A stretch of DNA of 64,000 bases from Heliocybe sulcata (lineage: Eukaryota; Basidiomycota; Agaricomycetes; Gloeophyllales; Gloeophyllaceae), in contig ML213503.1 of assembly GCA_004369045.1 (NCBI GenBank), positions 186,001 to 250,000 on the forward strand, written 5' to 3'. Below the pieces are notes generated by a model. The model was not told the origin of the DNA. It saw only the letters and a program-made list of their open reading frames with translations, and did not search any database. Positions 11,044 through 22,990 of this stretch are shown here, piece by piece (position 1 is the stretch's first letter; each line of letters starts with the position of its first letter). The position numbers and the translations under genes are program-made.

Positions 11044-12804
11044 ATGGCGCCCATGCCTCATAACGTTAAGGTCATTCTATTGGCCATCTTCATCGCCTTT
11101 GGTGAGTGTATGTCGCGGTATATCTGGCCAGGTGATCTGACCTCTGTCTTGCTATGTAGGCGGTTTCTTGTTCGGTTATGACATCGGTGTCATTTCAGGA
11201 TGCCTGATTATGCCGGACTTTGTCGAACGGTTTGGAGAAGGTCCCGCTGGCTCCAGGGTCCTGAGCGCATCACGCCAGTCCATCATCACGTCTCTACTCT
11301 CCGCTGGGTAGGTCGGTCGGCCTGAATCTGCATGGATGCGCTGACCTACCTTATCCAGGACGTTCGTCGGTTCCCTAGCCCAGGCATTCACCTCCGATTC
11401 GATGGGTCGCCGTGGCTCTATTTTGTTATGGAGTGCCATCTTCACTGTCGGCACGGTCATTCAGACGGCAACGAATACTTCCCTTGTTCAGATCACGATA
11501 GGCCGCTTCATTGCCGGTCTGGGAGTCGGTGCCATGTCTGCCATCGTCCCGCTTTATAATGGAGAGACCGCGCCGAAGGCACTTCGTGGTACGCTTCTCG
11601 TCGTGTATCAACTCCAGGTCATCATTGGGATCTTCATCTCCTACGTTATTGACCTCGGCACGCACGCCATTAACAACTCCGCGTCCTGGCGCATTCCTGT
11701 CGGTCTCCAGATGCTCTGGGGACTGATCCTCCTTTCCGGAATGTTCTTCCTCCCCGAGTCGCCGCGCCATCTCGTCGGGCAAGGCAAGGTCGAACAGGCT
11801 AGGAAGGTCGTCGCGGAGCTCAACGCCGTACCAATGGACGACCCGCTGGTCACTGAGATCATCGACGACCTGGAGTATGGCATCAGGGCCGAGAACGAGG
11901 GTGGAAAGGCTACCTGGCTGGAGTGCTTCTCCACGAGGAACAAGCTGTGGTACAGAACGATGAACGGAATGATGCTGCAGTTCATTCAGCAGCTGAACGG
12001 CCAGAACTTCTACTGTACGTCCTGTTGTTCCAGTTTTCCGTACTGAGCCCTTCTCACGACCCCCTTCAGACTACTACGGCGACACTTTCTTCCAGAGCGC
12101 TGGTACAGAGCTCAGTGCATATGTCATCCAAACAATCTTGGGCGCTGTCTCCGTTGTCGGAACTCTCCCCGCACTCTATCTTATTGAGAGTATGGGCCGT
12201 CGTAACGTACGATGCCTTCTTCTCTAGCACTTTTATCGGTACTGACATATCTCCCCAGTCTCTCCTGACCGGTTCCGTCCTCGAAGCAATCTGCGCCCTC
12301 ATCGCCGGCCTTGTCGGCCACTTCACTCTCGCACCCACCGGCACACCTCCCTCCCAACTCACATCCCGCAACAAACAAGGCGGCGACACTCTCATCGCCT
12401 TTGCCGTCCTGCACGTCTTCTCCTTCTCCATGTTCTGGGGCCCCACACCCTGGGTCTACCTGGGGGAGAGCTTCCCCCTGCGTGTCCGCTCTAAATCAAT
12501 CGCTCTTGGCTCCGCGACGAACTGGATCTGGAACTTCCTGTTGTCATTCTTCGCTCCGCGCATAGCAGCCAAGATCGGCCCGCTCATTCTCCTCATCTTC
12601 TTCGGCATGCTTGTGTTCGGGTTCGTGTATGTGTACATCTTCATCCCAGAGACCAAGGGCCTCAGTTTGGAGGAGGTCGATGAGATGTACCGCTCGGGTG
12701 TCAAGCCATGGCATTCGTCGAGCTGGCGTCCACACCTGTACGAGAAGGAACCAGGGGTCACGGATGTTCGGGAGGTACGTGGAAAAGAGGACGAGGCGCT
12801 ATAA
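11044..12804 (+). CDS. MFS hexose/sugar transporter, paralogue 2 (five exons)
   Basis: Plasma-membrane sugar porter of 514 residues; exons 11044-11101, 11160-11307, 11359-12014, 12070-12206 and 12259-12804 sum to 1545 nt in frame. Motifs: GFLFGYDIGVISG, MGRRGS, PESPRHLVGQG, QQLNGQNFYYYYGD, SMGRRN, GPTPWVYLGESFPLR and PETKGLSLEEVDEMY. It aligns along its whole length with the minus-strand transporter at 1707-3789, including the unusual HFTLAPTGTP loop, so the two are recent paralogues. All four introns here are shared with that copy, which has five additional ones. The C-terminus is KEDEAL. Substrate (glucose, fructose, xylose or other) cannot be told from sequence. Confidence 0.93.
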
Positions 12805-12966
12805 TCTTCTGCGACGTTCCTGATTTCGCGCATTGTAATGTATACTATCACACTGTTGTATTACCATGGTAGCATCGTAACGCGGATCTTTATACCAAGT
12901 TTTCAACTGTTCGATGACAGTCATCGACTGCTCGACGAGCGATTTGAGTGAATGGAAGGCTTCACA

Positions 12967-15960
12967 CTACACTAAAGTTAGCTCGACAACCCCCTTTCCA
13001 CCCTCGAATGGCACAACCCACGCGCCAGCATCTTGAGTGATGTTGCCGGTCGGAGCGATAGATCCGACGCCGGACACAGCGGCTGTCTGGGTGATGACAA
13101 GGCGACCATGGGGAGCGGCGGCCGCAGTCGGGGAACCTTCGGGTCTGGGGATGATCGTGACTGTCAACGTCCTATTCTCCGTGTCATATTGCACAATGGA
13201 GAATGCGCCAGCATCCAAGCTGAGCAGCACGCCCAGCGGTGCGACGAATACCCTGCGCCTAACAGGATCCAATGTCTGGACAGTGATCGTTGGAGACGTG
13301 GATACGACGTTTCCGCCAAACGCTTGCCACCCAAAGTACGGGTGGTCGACGATGTACGTCCCGATCCCAAGCGAATGCCCGACGTAATTTGGTCCATAGT
13401 CACCAGAATACCCATCCCATTTCAAGGTGTTCTCCCAGGAGTGGAATGACGCCGAGGCAAAGCCCCCCTCGTCGATATTCGACAAGGGACCACTCAGGCC
13501 TCCGTAGCCTGTGCGCAGGAGATAGTAGTCGGTGGGATCCGATTGGAACTGGGTAATCAACGGCAACGCGTTCAGGCCGCTGCCGTAGTGGTGGATTTGG
13601 CGCTCAATTCGTTGCAATTTCCCGCCGTACACGTTATCCCTGAATGACCTTCAGTATTCTTCGCGTTGACGAGTGAGGCCATTCCGTAACACTTACCAAT
13701 ACCGTCGTGCATTCCCATTGTATCCCCAGTGTGGAATGGTGGGCTGGTATGCGATGATCGAGTTTATGGTATTGATAGCGGTAGTAGTATCGTTGAAATA
13801 CTTTGCCCAGGCATACACTCCTTCCTGGCCAGTGGAATCCCAAGCCATTTCTGACCCAAATCTATGCGCAAGAACCAGTTCAGTCAGGATGTCCTCAAGA
13901 AGGAATACATAGGCGTACGGATATCGCTCGCCAGCCCATATTGTCTCCCGGGCTCGCATCTGACTCTCTACGAACGACGCATTAGAGGTGAGACCTTCTC
14001 TCTTGAGGTCGTCGAGTAAGAACCGAAGAGTAGTCTCATCCATCAAGCCATCATCGACATAGCCCACATCATCTTGAGTCATGGCTACCACAGTCAAGAC
14101 GGCCTGGTTGATGTACCACTCCCACGTATGAAGCTGGACGAGGTCGGGATAGTTCCGCGCAACACGGTAAAGTGCCCAGTACGCGTTGATTACGTGGATG
14201 TAGTCGTAAGCGCGGTCGGTGATCCAGGCGTTTGCCTGATTCCAGGACCACCACTGAGTCCAGTCGATGTCCGAAGGGTAGTCGTAGTCTGGTACGAGGT
14301 CAGGTTGATAAAAGAATACAGACTGCATAATAGGTCAATCGACATCCTCAATGCTGCAGCAATCTAGTCACCTTCTTGACGGTCCCTGCGAAGCTTGATT
14401 AGCATACAGTGATTTGCATGTAAAATCCAATTTACCGTTATAGTTCTGAATTGTGCCCCACAAGGTCTGATTGATGAATATCTCCATCAACGCGACTTCC
14501 TCCGCGTTAGGCTGCACAAACTGCTTCATAGCAGCGGCCAACCATGATCCCGCCCCAGCTTCGTCACTCAACCCGGCAATCCACACGCGCGGATCATTCT
14601 CGACAATAGCGTTCGCTTCCCGATCATAACTGATCACCGAAGGCGCTCTATGGAAGGGATCCGAAGTATCGTTGAACCATTGCGCAGTGGTCAGGAAGCT
14701 GCCAAGGTCCGCCATCACTTGTGGTCCAGCTTTGGTAAGGTAGTAGTGAACGGTTTGTACGGTGCCGTCTTCGTACGCGATTGTGAGACGAGTTCGGCCC
14801 CATGCAGCACCTTTGACAGTGTACCCAACCCACGACGCATTCTTCGATTCCGAGTTGGATGTCCAGGTCATGGCACCACTTGGCGAGACCGTGATGTTCG
14901 CCACTTTCGATGGGTAGTTCAGGAAGAGCTTGCCATCCTGGTCGGCGGGCAGGATGTATCCTGGGATACCGACTGCGACAGGGCGTTTCGCTTGGACAAG
15001 AGCGTCCTCGATGCCGCGAATGGAGGATGCCAGTCGGAACTGGAACCCGTAAGACCTGACTTCTCCAGGCTGCAATATCACAGAGGTTGGCTCGTTCCAA
15101 GGTACTACATTGGACCACTCGTTCTCTGCGTATGCAAGAGTATGGAACTGCCATTCAAATAGCCCCTCAAAAGTCTGAGACTGATAGTACGGCGGGTTGG
15201 ACGTGTCTTCTGGCAAGAATCGCCACCCTTCTAGCTGGGAGTTGGAAGATGGTTGCGGGAGAACTAGGAGTGGAGGCAAGGTGCCTAGTAACGGCGTGAC
15301 TTGGACGTAACCAGCATCGAGACCAATGTACGGGTCGAACAGACTGCATTCTTCATTGGTTTGAGCAGCTGTTCTGCCGGTGAAGATCTGCGGACGGGGA
15401 ACCCGACGTCAGTCCATGATATATCAAAGATAAATCGAGAACGGTACATTATTAAACTCTAAAGGAGCCCCAATGGCACCGATCTCCACCGGCACATCCT
15501 GTGAATTCTGGACATTGAAGACAAGCTCCAATATACCTTCGTCGAGAACCCACTCCCGAGTAATGTTCAGCAGAGAGCCAGAGGGCAAAGTTGGAGACAG
15601 GTTCGCAGCCGCGAGAACGTGACCCGAGGCAGGTAAGGCGGTCACCGGCTTTCGAGCCGCAGCGCTGTCTCCACTAATCCACGCAGTATCTCCTACCTTC
15701 CTAGCACGGAAAGTAATGTCACCCAGGTGGTAATTGCTGTCGTTCTGACGCAAAGTCATCATATCTGTCGGAATGAAGTTGAAGCCAGAGGTAGTATTCA
15801 GAGAATACACCGTCTGGGAGTCCTTGACGAGCTGCAGCTCGAAGGTCGATGTCGTGAAAGTGGTGAAGCCATTCCCCAAACCCAGAGTACCGTCGGCCGC
15901 CAAAGAAAGCAACGGACATGCCGCTACGATGAGACAGAGTTGACGCCTGAAGCTAGTCAT
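12967..15960 (-). CDS. Large secreted DUF5695-like protein (glycosidase-like)
   Basis: Exons on the minus strand: 15960-15448, 15387-14436, 14385-14372, 14322-13697 and 13639-12967, summing to 2778 nt (925 residues) in frame. The third exon is only 14 nt. A signal peptide is plain (MTSFRRQLCLIVAACPLLSLA). Many Asn-x-Ser/Thr sites and Trp/Tyr-rich segments (TQWWSWNQANAWITDRAYDY; DPFHRAPSVISYDREANAIV) point to a secreted carbohydrate-active protein: an N-terminal beta-sandwich, then a helical toroid-like region from about residue 400, then a C-terminal beta domain. Order and length match fungal DUF5695 proteins as I remember them; that family has no firmly assigned reaction that I can cite. Its neighbour, a GH51 arabinofuranosidase, is divergently transcribed. 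A glycosidase role is inference. Confidence 0.68.
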
Positions 15961-16937
15961 TCTCTTGATGCCAGTCTTGAGAACCGGTCAGCGTCCACTT
16001 GCTATAACACGCTTATAAGTTTGCTTACTTGCCACTGCGCATGAAGGAGATCAAAGAGACTGAACTGGGTACCAGGAGCACCATATTCTTGTACTCGCAC
16101 ACTCGGGTTATCTCTCGTAACTCTGGTGCATATGCTTACACCGATAGAAGCCTTCTGCGATGAAGTTGCCGGCCCACCAGCTCGGACTTCTGCCGGCGGT
16201 ACCAGTATAACACGAATCCAAGGTTTGCACAGGTCTCGAATTTCATCGGTTCAGCCGGGTGTGCAGACCTTCGAACGAACGAAGATTAGGGTGAGCCACG
16301 ATATATATATCCTGGATAGTGAATCAATTGCCTTCCAGAGGCGGAGTTCAGGATTATTTACAGTTATTTGTGGCGTTGCCTTTCTTTACCACCTGTTTCA
16401 ATGTTTGCCACTACTGGTACATGTCGTATCTCTATGTCGTATCTCTCGTTGTTCAATGCAGACTGCTGCTGAGGCTCTGCTGTCGAGGCTGTAGATGCTC
16501 GTCAATATACATTCCTTGAATTCTAGCACCTATTGAATCGACTCTGGAATGCTTCACTCCCGTTGCACAATTCATACCGACGGTCGGTCTCTATCTGGTC
16601 ATGTGTCGAAAGCCGTCCCACTGCCACAAGTACCCTCGGACGGAGTGACGACTGTGACGACTGTGAGAGGCATCGTCTGCTTCAACATTTCTTCCCTTAT
16701 ATTGCGATGCTGATGGTCGACCATCGTCCTCACAATGACATAACGTCAGAAGCTGTCTCTTGGTCATGTGTGCTCGACGCGAGTTTCTCGTGCCTCTCAT
16801 GAATTGCTACACGGTCCGCCTGGAGAAGTATCGGGAGAACAAACATGTAGCGGACCGTGTCGTACTAAACGTGGGGCGAATGAGTTACATATAGATCAGG
16901 ATTTTTTGGGATCTTTCTTGTACATTTACGGGCCGAC
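15961..16937. other. Divergent promoter region shared by DUF5695-like and GH51 genes
   Basis: These 977 bp separate the start codons of two secreted-enzyme genes that point away from each other, so both promoters lie here and could respond to the same inducer. TATA-like strings occur near both ends (TATAAC and TTATAA around 16000-16020 for the minus gene; CATATAG around 16888-16894 for the plus gene). I could not identify repressor or activator sites with confidence. Confidence 0.5.
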
Positions 16938-19875
16938 ATGTCTCGCAGAGCCGCTGTTGTCCTCGGCGCCGCTGTGCTTGCATCCTGGGGCCTTCTGGGC
17001 ACCCAGGCCGTGCTAACTGCTCCAGATGTCCTCAACTTACGAATCACGACGAATATGACGGGGGTCATACCCTCAACATTGTACGGATACATGTGGGAGG
17101 TATCCATCACGCGTTATCCACTATATAGCCTTGGTTGACCCCACGGATGCGTAGGATATTAATCACAGGTGAGGACGGTCCGAGAGTTGCTGAACTGTCC
17201 GGGCCTGACTAGTGTGCAGTGGTGACGGAGGCTTATACGGTGAGCGAGGCCTCCATCATCCCACGGATGATCTCCTTGAGACTTAGTTGGCCACAGCGGA
17301 GCTACTGCAGAACCGTGCATTCCAAGGAGTGCTTCCGGGAACGCAGAATGCGTATGTCTTCGTTGACCATGCGCAGCGTTTATTCAATCTGACGTCTATT
17401 TAGCCTCAATGCCTGGCAACCCTACAACGGTGCCAGGCTGTCAGTCACTAACAAGGTCGAAGGTGTCACTTCCGCCTTACCGAACAGTCTTCAATTTACG
17501 ATACCCAAGATCGTCTTTGGTCCAATTGGTTTCGAGAATACAGGCTACTGGGGTATGTCGCAAGATCGCAAGACGAAACTAACGACATCCATGAAACTGA
17601 TATTCGAATAGGTATCAAGGTGCAAGCAGGATGGACCTACAACGCTTCTTTCTACGCGAAGTCCGATACGTTCACCGGACCCATCACAGCTTCCCTGAAA
17701 TCCACGACCGGAACGACCTACGCAACGGCAACGATCAAAGACATCTCTTCCGACTGGAAGCAATTCACCTTTACATTCGAACCCAACACCTCCGCGCCCG
17801 ACACGAATAATGTATTCCACGTGGAAGTGAACGGACCCGAGGCTGCGGGGCAGACGATCCACTTCGGCATGTTCTCGTTATTCCCGCCTACGTACCTCGG
17901 TAGGCCAAATGGGATGCGGGTCGACCTTGCGGAAGCTCTGGCTGGGACGAACCCTGGGGTTTGGCGGTTCCCGGGCGGTAACAACTTGGAGGGGGCCAGC
18001 TGGGCTATGCGATGGAAGTGGAACGAGACGATTGGGCCGTGAGCCACTTTATTTATGCTTAATTTGGCGGCGCCTTACTCTTGCGTTTATACAGGATCGA
18101 GAACAGGCCTGGCAGGGTAGGAGACTGGGGTAGGAAGAAGTGCTTTGCTTTCGGAGAAGTAGCTGACACTGTACTACGCAGGCTACCCTAATACCGACGG
18201 CCTCGTAAGTTCAGACTGTGCATCTGACAAGTAATGACTTGACTCAGCGTTCCGCAGGGTTTGATGGAATATCTAAACTGGGCGGAAGACTTGGGCGCGG
18301 TATTTCCATGTCGCTTCGTCCCATGCAGTCAGTTTTACCCACCTCGTTTGTAGGAGCCCATCCTCGGCATATGGTCCGGCATATCCATCCAGAACTACTC
18401 TGACTATTCTTCATGGCCCATCGTCCCTGAGGCAGACCTCCAACCGTACATTGATGATGCTATCAACGAGATTGAGTTTATCACCGCGCCTGCGAATAGT
18501 AGCGAGTGGGGTGCACTGCGTGCCAAATACGGCAGGGAGGAGCCTTACCAGTTGAAATACATTGAAGTGTGGGTGCCCATTCGTCTACGAGTTTTTGCAA
18601 ATATTTACGGATTAAGACAGTGGCAATGAAGATCAGGTATGCGCACTGTGTGAGTCGGTTGACGTACAGCTGATCCTGTGCGGTGGTATAGTTCCAACCA
18701 GAATCGTAAGTCACTCCTTATTTTCTCCCGTACGCGATCTAACGAGGTCCTCGTAGGTACGCGGGTTATCGTTGGAATGCGTTCGTCACCGCAATTGGAG
18801 AGAGATTCCCGGATCTGGAGTTCATTGCGACCACATATCCATCCACCGCCTTGAACCCTCCGTACATGAAGAGTGAGTCTCGATATCAGGTCTGCTTTTA
18901 CCTCTTTGACGTCTGTGTAGTCGACTACCACCAATATGAATCAATATCCTGGTTTGAGAATGCCGCATTCATGTTCGATAACTATCCAAGGAACGGCACG
19001 CAGTATTTCGTAGGAGAATACGCTGGTGGGTACTTGCACAATCTCTGAGTCAGTGCCTTCTAACATCGTCTGCCAAAGCCACATCAACCAACGATTCTGT
19101 ACCCCTCGGTACCATCGCCTCCGGCCGATTCCTCTATCCCACTCTCGCAGGTGCTGCTTCCGAGGCCGCTTTCATGACAGGCATGGAAAGGAATTCAGAT
19201 GTCGTGTTTGCGTCCGCCTGTGAGTGGAGTGGTGCCCGTCTGTGGGCCCATTGAATGACCTGGTACCTCTAGATGCCCCGAGTCTGCAGCACATCCGTAA
19301 CTACCAGTGGACGCCCGACATCATGACGTATGATGCTGGTAGGCTCGTCTTGTCGACATCCTACTACGTCCAGCAGGTAAGTCTCTCATTAAAGTTGAGC
19401 TACCGAAGCTATAGCCTGAAACGTTATCCTCGACGACAGATGTTCAGCCTCAACCGCGGGACGCACCTTCTGGCCACTAGCCCTGCTTCCACCAACGATT
19501 CTGCTCCTTTGTACTGGGTCGCCAGTCACAACAATGAGACGAATACTGTTTTCTTGAAGGTTCGCTGCCATCATGGCGTTCATTCCATCAACTTATTCTC
19601 AACAACTACGACAGGTGGCTAACACCGGACCCGATGACCTGACGGCGTACCTTTCCTTCGACTTCAATGTCAGCAGCCTATTCGGCACAGCAGTGTCGCT
19701 CAGCACTCCTACCCTGAGTCCCATCACCGGCATGTTCAACATATCCAACACGTTGGATGAGCCGGAAAACATCATCCCTGTCTCGTCGGCCTTCGCAATA
19801 CCTTATCCGGACAGGTACAACTACACATTTCCTGCCACGAGTGTCACGGTCATCGCTCTTGAAGCGAACATGTAG
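16938..19875 (+). CDS. Secreted alpha-L-arabinofuranosidase, GH51 (eighteen exons)
   Basis: Releases terminal alpha-L-arabinofuranosyl groups from arabinan and arabinoxylan outside the cell. Eighteen exons, from 16938-17099 to 19615-19875, sum to 2019 nt (672 residues) in frame. The signal peptide is in exon 1 (AAVVLGAAVLASWGLLGTQA). Family hallmarks: EDINHSGDGGLYAELLQNRAF, a carbohydrate-binding-like domain (FTFTFEPNT), FPGGNNLEG, the acid/base motif VGNED (Glu in the 16-nt exon 18621-18636), IDYHQYE, and the nucleophile motif FVGEYA (exon 18921-19025). Very small exons: 17155-17168, 17220-17239, 18182-18204, 18621-18636 and 18692-18705. Other exons: 17297-17351, 17404-17552, 17612-18038, 18095-18129, 18258-18299, 18354-18568, 18757-18872, 19079-19219, 19273-19376, 19440-19559. 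The active-site residues are intact. Confidence 0.93.
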
Positions 19876-20732
19876 GGACTGTTTCATCCATGTGTACGAA
19901 TAGAGGTGCAATATCATTCACAACGAGCAACGTCAATGGAAACGCTCACCTCTGAGCCTACGATGCCCAGTCCAGAGGGATGGACATGTTTTCTTGGTGC
20001 GAGTTATTTTTGCCCCTCTGCTTCCCGTGTTCCGCTACTGCTGACTTAACACATGTATCATATGACGAGCATCAGGCAAGGACCAGCGTACCATCAGAAA
20101 TAAGGTGACCGGAGAAGCCGTATCATGATGGTTGAGGTGAGCTGAGCAGCTATTTCTCGGCGTAGAGGCACCATGCACTGGGCGTTCCGGTCATTGCCTG
20201 TTGTGGAGAGTGTATCCCCACGTCGTTGTCGGGATTTTGGTGTCTGTGCAAGCCTGAGTAAGGCTATCTTTCCGGTTGCAGAGGTAAGATCATACGTCTC
20301 GAGCCTCTTCTGCTGACCAAATGCTGATATTGTAAATATGGCTCAAACAGGGCTGATCGGTCGTGTATGAATCTGAAGTCCATCGGACTTCTAGAGCCTC
20401 GACCAGCTTTCATGTCGCCTTGTCTCATACGCAAATGGTGGATCTGGCGATTCACGTGGGTCCAACATTCGTAATGCATCTTCGAATGGAAAGCGAGGGA
20501 TTCTAAAAGCTGTCAGCATCGGAGGTGCTGCAGGTCGGTGAACATGGTCTGTGCGGACGTACCACTTCATGCACACCTCATCCGACTTACAAATATCGTC
20601 CGCTAAGGATGTATCCAGAAGAACGCGTACTGACGCAGTCGTTCAGGGCTCACCTGTAACGACTGTATAAATACGAACGGTTTCCAATGTTCCCCCTCCA
20701 GGCCAGCATCTCCTCCGCTGCTTCCCTACGAG
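19876..20732. other. Intergenic region, about 0.86 kb
   Basis: Spacer between the GH51 gene and the SGNH-fold gene, both on the plus strand. Apart from a TATA-like octamer at its right end I see no coding sequence, repeat or RNA gene. Confidence 0.5.
20666..20673 (+). promoter_or_regulatory. Candidate TATA box of the SGNH-fold gene
   Basis: TATAAATA 67 bases upstream of the start codon at 20733, matching the TATAAATA seen upstream of hexose transporter 2. Motif call only. Confidence 0.45.
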
Positions 20733-21988
20733 ATGTCCTGGATTACACCACTGTTCGCTGTTATCTCCGCGGCTTCAGCCCTTACCCTGCCGACTAGGAG
20801 ACAATTTAACGATGGAGTGCACCTGGCCATCTCGCCTACCTGCGGGACCCTTGGCGGCTCGCCTGCCAACGTTAACTCTGGTCTGCTCCCATTGAACGAG
20901 TACAAGACCATTGTTGTCTTCGGGGTAAGCAGCGGTACTCACCTTAAAACGTCCCAAACCTTACAGATGGTTAGGACGGATATTCTAGCAACGGAGTATC
21001 CGATGGTTCAACCGCGGAGCCTGCCATTGTGATCCCACCGAGTCCGAAAGCTGGAGGACGGATGTCTGATGGACCAGTTTGGACAGAGTACTTAGCCGCC
21101 GACTCCGGAGCTACTCTGAAGAACTATGCAGTAAGTAGGCGGTCGACGGCCATGAGGGGGAGACCAGCACTAACCGGCTCACGAAGGTTGATGGTGCTTA
21201 TGCTGACAAGTATCAATGGCCCAATACTGCTGATGCGACAGATTCCACGAGCCAAGGTAAGTTCAATCGGGTTGCCCCCAATATCAGATCCTGACCGCCT
21301 CTGCAAGTCAACTACTTCGTCTCCCAAGATAACTATTTCGATCCCGATACCACGCTTTATATCATGTTCTTTGGCATCAAGTCAGTATACACAATATCAC
21401 GTACCGTGCACAGCTGACGCGTCGTGGACAGTGACTACGCAGCAGGAAGTAGTACGTGGCAAAGATCGTACCTCCGTCATGATAATACTCACTCGTCTCC
21501 AGACAGCACAGGCTTGGCCGGTACGGCAGAGACAGTCCTCTATAACAGTCTGGTTCTTGCATCCAGTCCGACTTTTGCAAAGTACATCCTTCTTGTCGAC
21601 AACCACGGCTTGGGCAAAGACACTACTGAAGGCGCTGGTTACCGCTCGAACTTGTTCAGCGGTATGACCGGTATCAAGAACGTCGGCCACGCCAATGTGG
21701 GGTTCATTGACTTCAATGAGATCTGGGACGGAGTGCTGAATGGGTCTCCTGGATACCACTCTTTCGGCTACGTTAGCCCGGGAGCATGTACGGAGTCGAC
21801 GAGCAATATGTTCACAGAATGTCTTTACCCATTCCAAACCTTCTACTGGATGCCAGAGTAAGTAATCCTGTATATGCGGTGGTGAAAAGGCAATACTGAA
21901 ATTGACAACCAGGTACCCGTCGACGCAAACTCACCGAATCATGGCAACCTTCGTGGAAGAGGTTTTTACTCAGTGCTCCGCGTCCTGA
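20733..21988 (+). CDS. Secreted SGNH/GDSL-fold protein, probably catalytically altered
   Basis: Exons 20733-20924, 20975-21130, 21187-21256, 21308-21380, 21432-21857 and 21913-21988 sum to 993 nt (330 residues). Signal peptide: LFAVISAASALTLP. The fold is recognised from conserved blocks of fungal GDSL/CE16-type esterases: the leader YKTIVVFGD, the PKAGGRMSDGPVWTEYLA stretch, block III FGIND and the C-terminal PSTQTHRIM. Three catalytic blocks are off-consensus. Block I reads GDG where the nucleophile Ser of GDS is expected. Block II reads YAVDGA instead of YAVGGA. The block V Asp-x-x-His before PST is replaced by MPEY. The frame is otherwise intact and all introns splice cleanly, so this looks like a maintained pseudoenzyme rather than a decayed gene. 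A carbohydrate-binding or decoy role is possible but unproven. Confidence 0.8.
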
Positions 21989-22219
21989 ACATATGATAAT
22001 TCACGAACCTGTAACGAAAGCGCTAAATCTTGTATCCATCTCAGTTGTCGTATTTCTGTATTACCAGATAGCATTATTAGAAACCGTGCGACACCGACGT
22101 TCCGAGAGGAGGTGGTCCTGCAAGTCCATGATCAGGTCCATCAGCACGTCGCGTCGGACCGGTGTTATCATTAATGTGCGCCTCTTGAGTCTTTCATCTT
22201 GTACCTGTTTGCACCTATA

Positions 22220-22990
22220 ATGGCGTCACCGGTCTGGCTCCGTGCGCTGCAGAAGACGCTCAGTGAGTATGACAGAGTCAGCGGTGAGTGATGGGACTTC
22301 GTGAGGGTCGAGCACAAGCTGACTCTACCCGTAGTGTTCCAGCTAGCAACCTTCGATGCACATCATGCACCCCACGCCCGTTCTCAGATCTACCGTACCA
22401 CTATTACACCGAAAGGGTACCCTTCGTACCCTCTATTGGTGTCTTCCACTGATGTGCGAACACCGAAGGTTATCGAGCTGATAGATAATCCTTCGAACGC
22501 CTCGTCAAAGTCAGAAATGTGCTGGTGGATCGACAAGACCTCCGAGCAGTTTCGCATCTCCTCTAGGACATACGTGATACCAGCTCCATCCCATCCTTTC
22601 TATGCCAAACTTGACTGGGCAGCATCGCCGGGCATGAAAGCACTCGTCGAAGAAGATAAATTCGACTGGGAGGCTAAGCGGAAAAGCATCTTCGAGTCCA
22701 TGTCGGAGCATATGAGGGCATCTTGGCTTCGGCCACCACCAGGAAGCGTACTGAAAGGTGGATATGACGAGTCAAAGAAATGGGAGAAGACGGTGCCGAA
22801 ATGGGATGATGCGAAGACCGACCATGAGAAGGCACTATGGGAGACTGCCTTCGGAAACTTCGCTTTAGTGGTTATGGAACCGGTGAAAGTAGACTATCTG
22901 GAGATGGCGATTGTGCCGAACAGGAGAAGAGTCTACACGAGAGAGGAAACGCAAGGGCAGGTATGGATTGAAGAGGTCGTCGTGCCATGA
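22220..22990 (+). CDS. Pyridoxamine 5'-phosphate oxidase-like, Alr4036-type FMN-binding protein
   Basis: Two exons, 22220-22262 and 22335-22990, give 232 residues in frame. The sequence follows the Alr4036 FMN-binding branch of the split-barrel flavin fold: an N-terminal WLRALQ helix, the motif ATFDAHHAPHARSQIYRT, the strand block SEMCWWIDKTSEQFRISSRTY, a long Trp-rich helical segment with SWLRPPPGS, and a C-terminal FALVVMEPVKVDYLEM strand pair. Members bind FMN and are annotated as pyridoxamine-phosphate-oxidase-like, but a true PNPOx reaction is not established for this branch. It has no signal peptide, so is probably cytosolic. Its neighbours do not suggest a partner. Confidence 0.86.
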
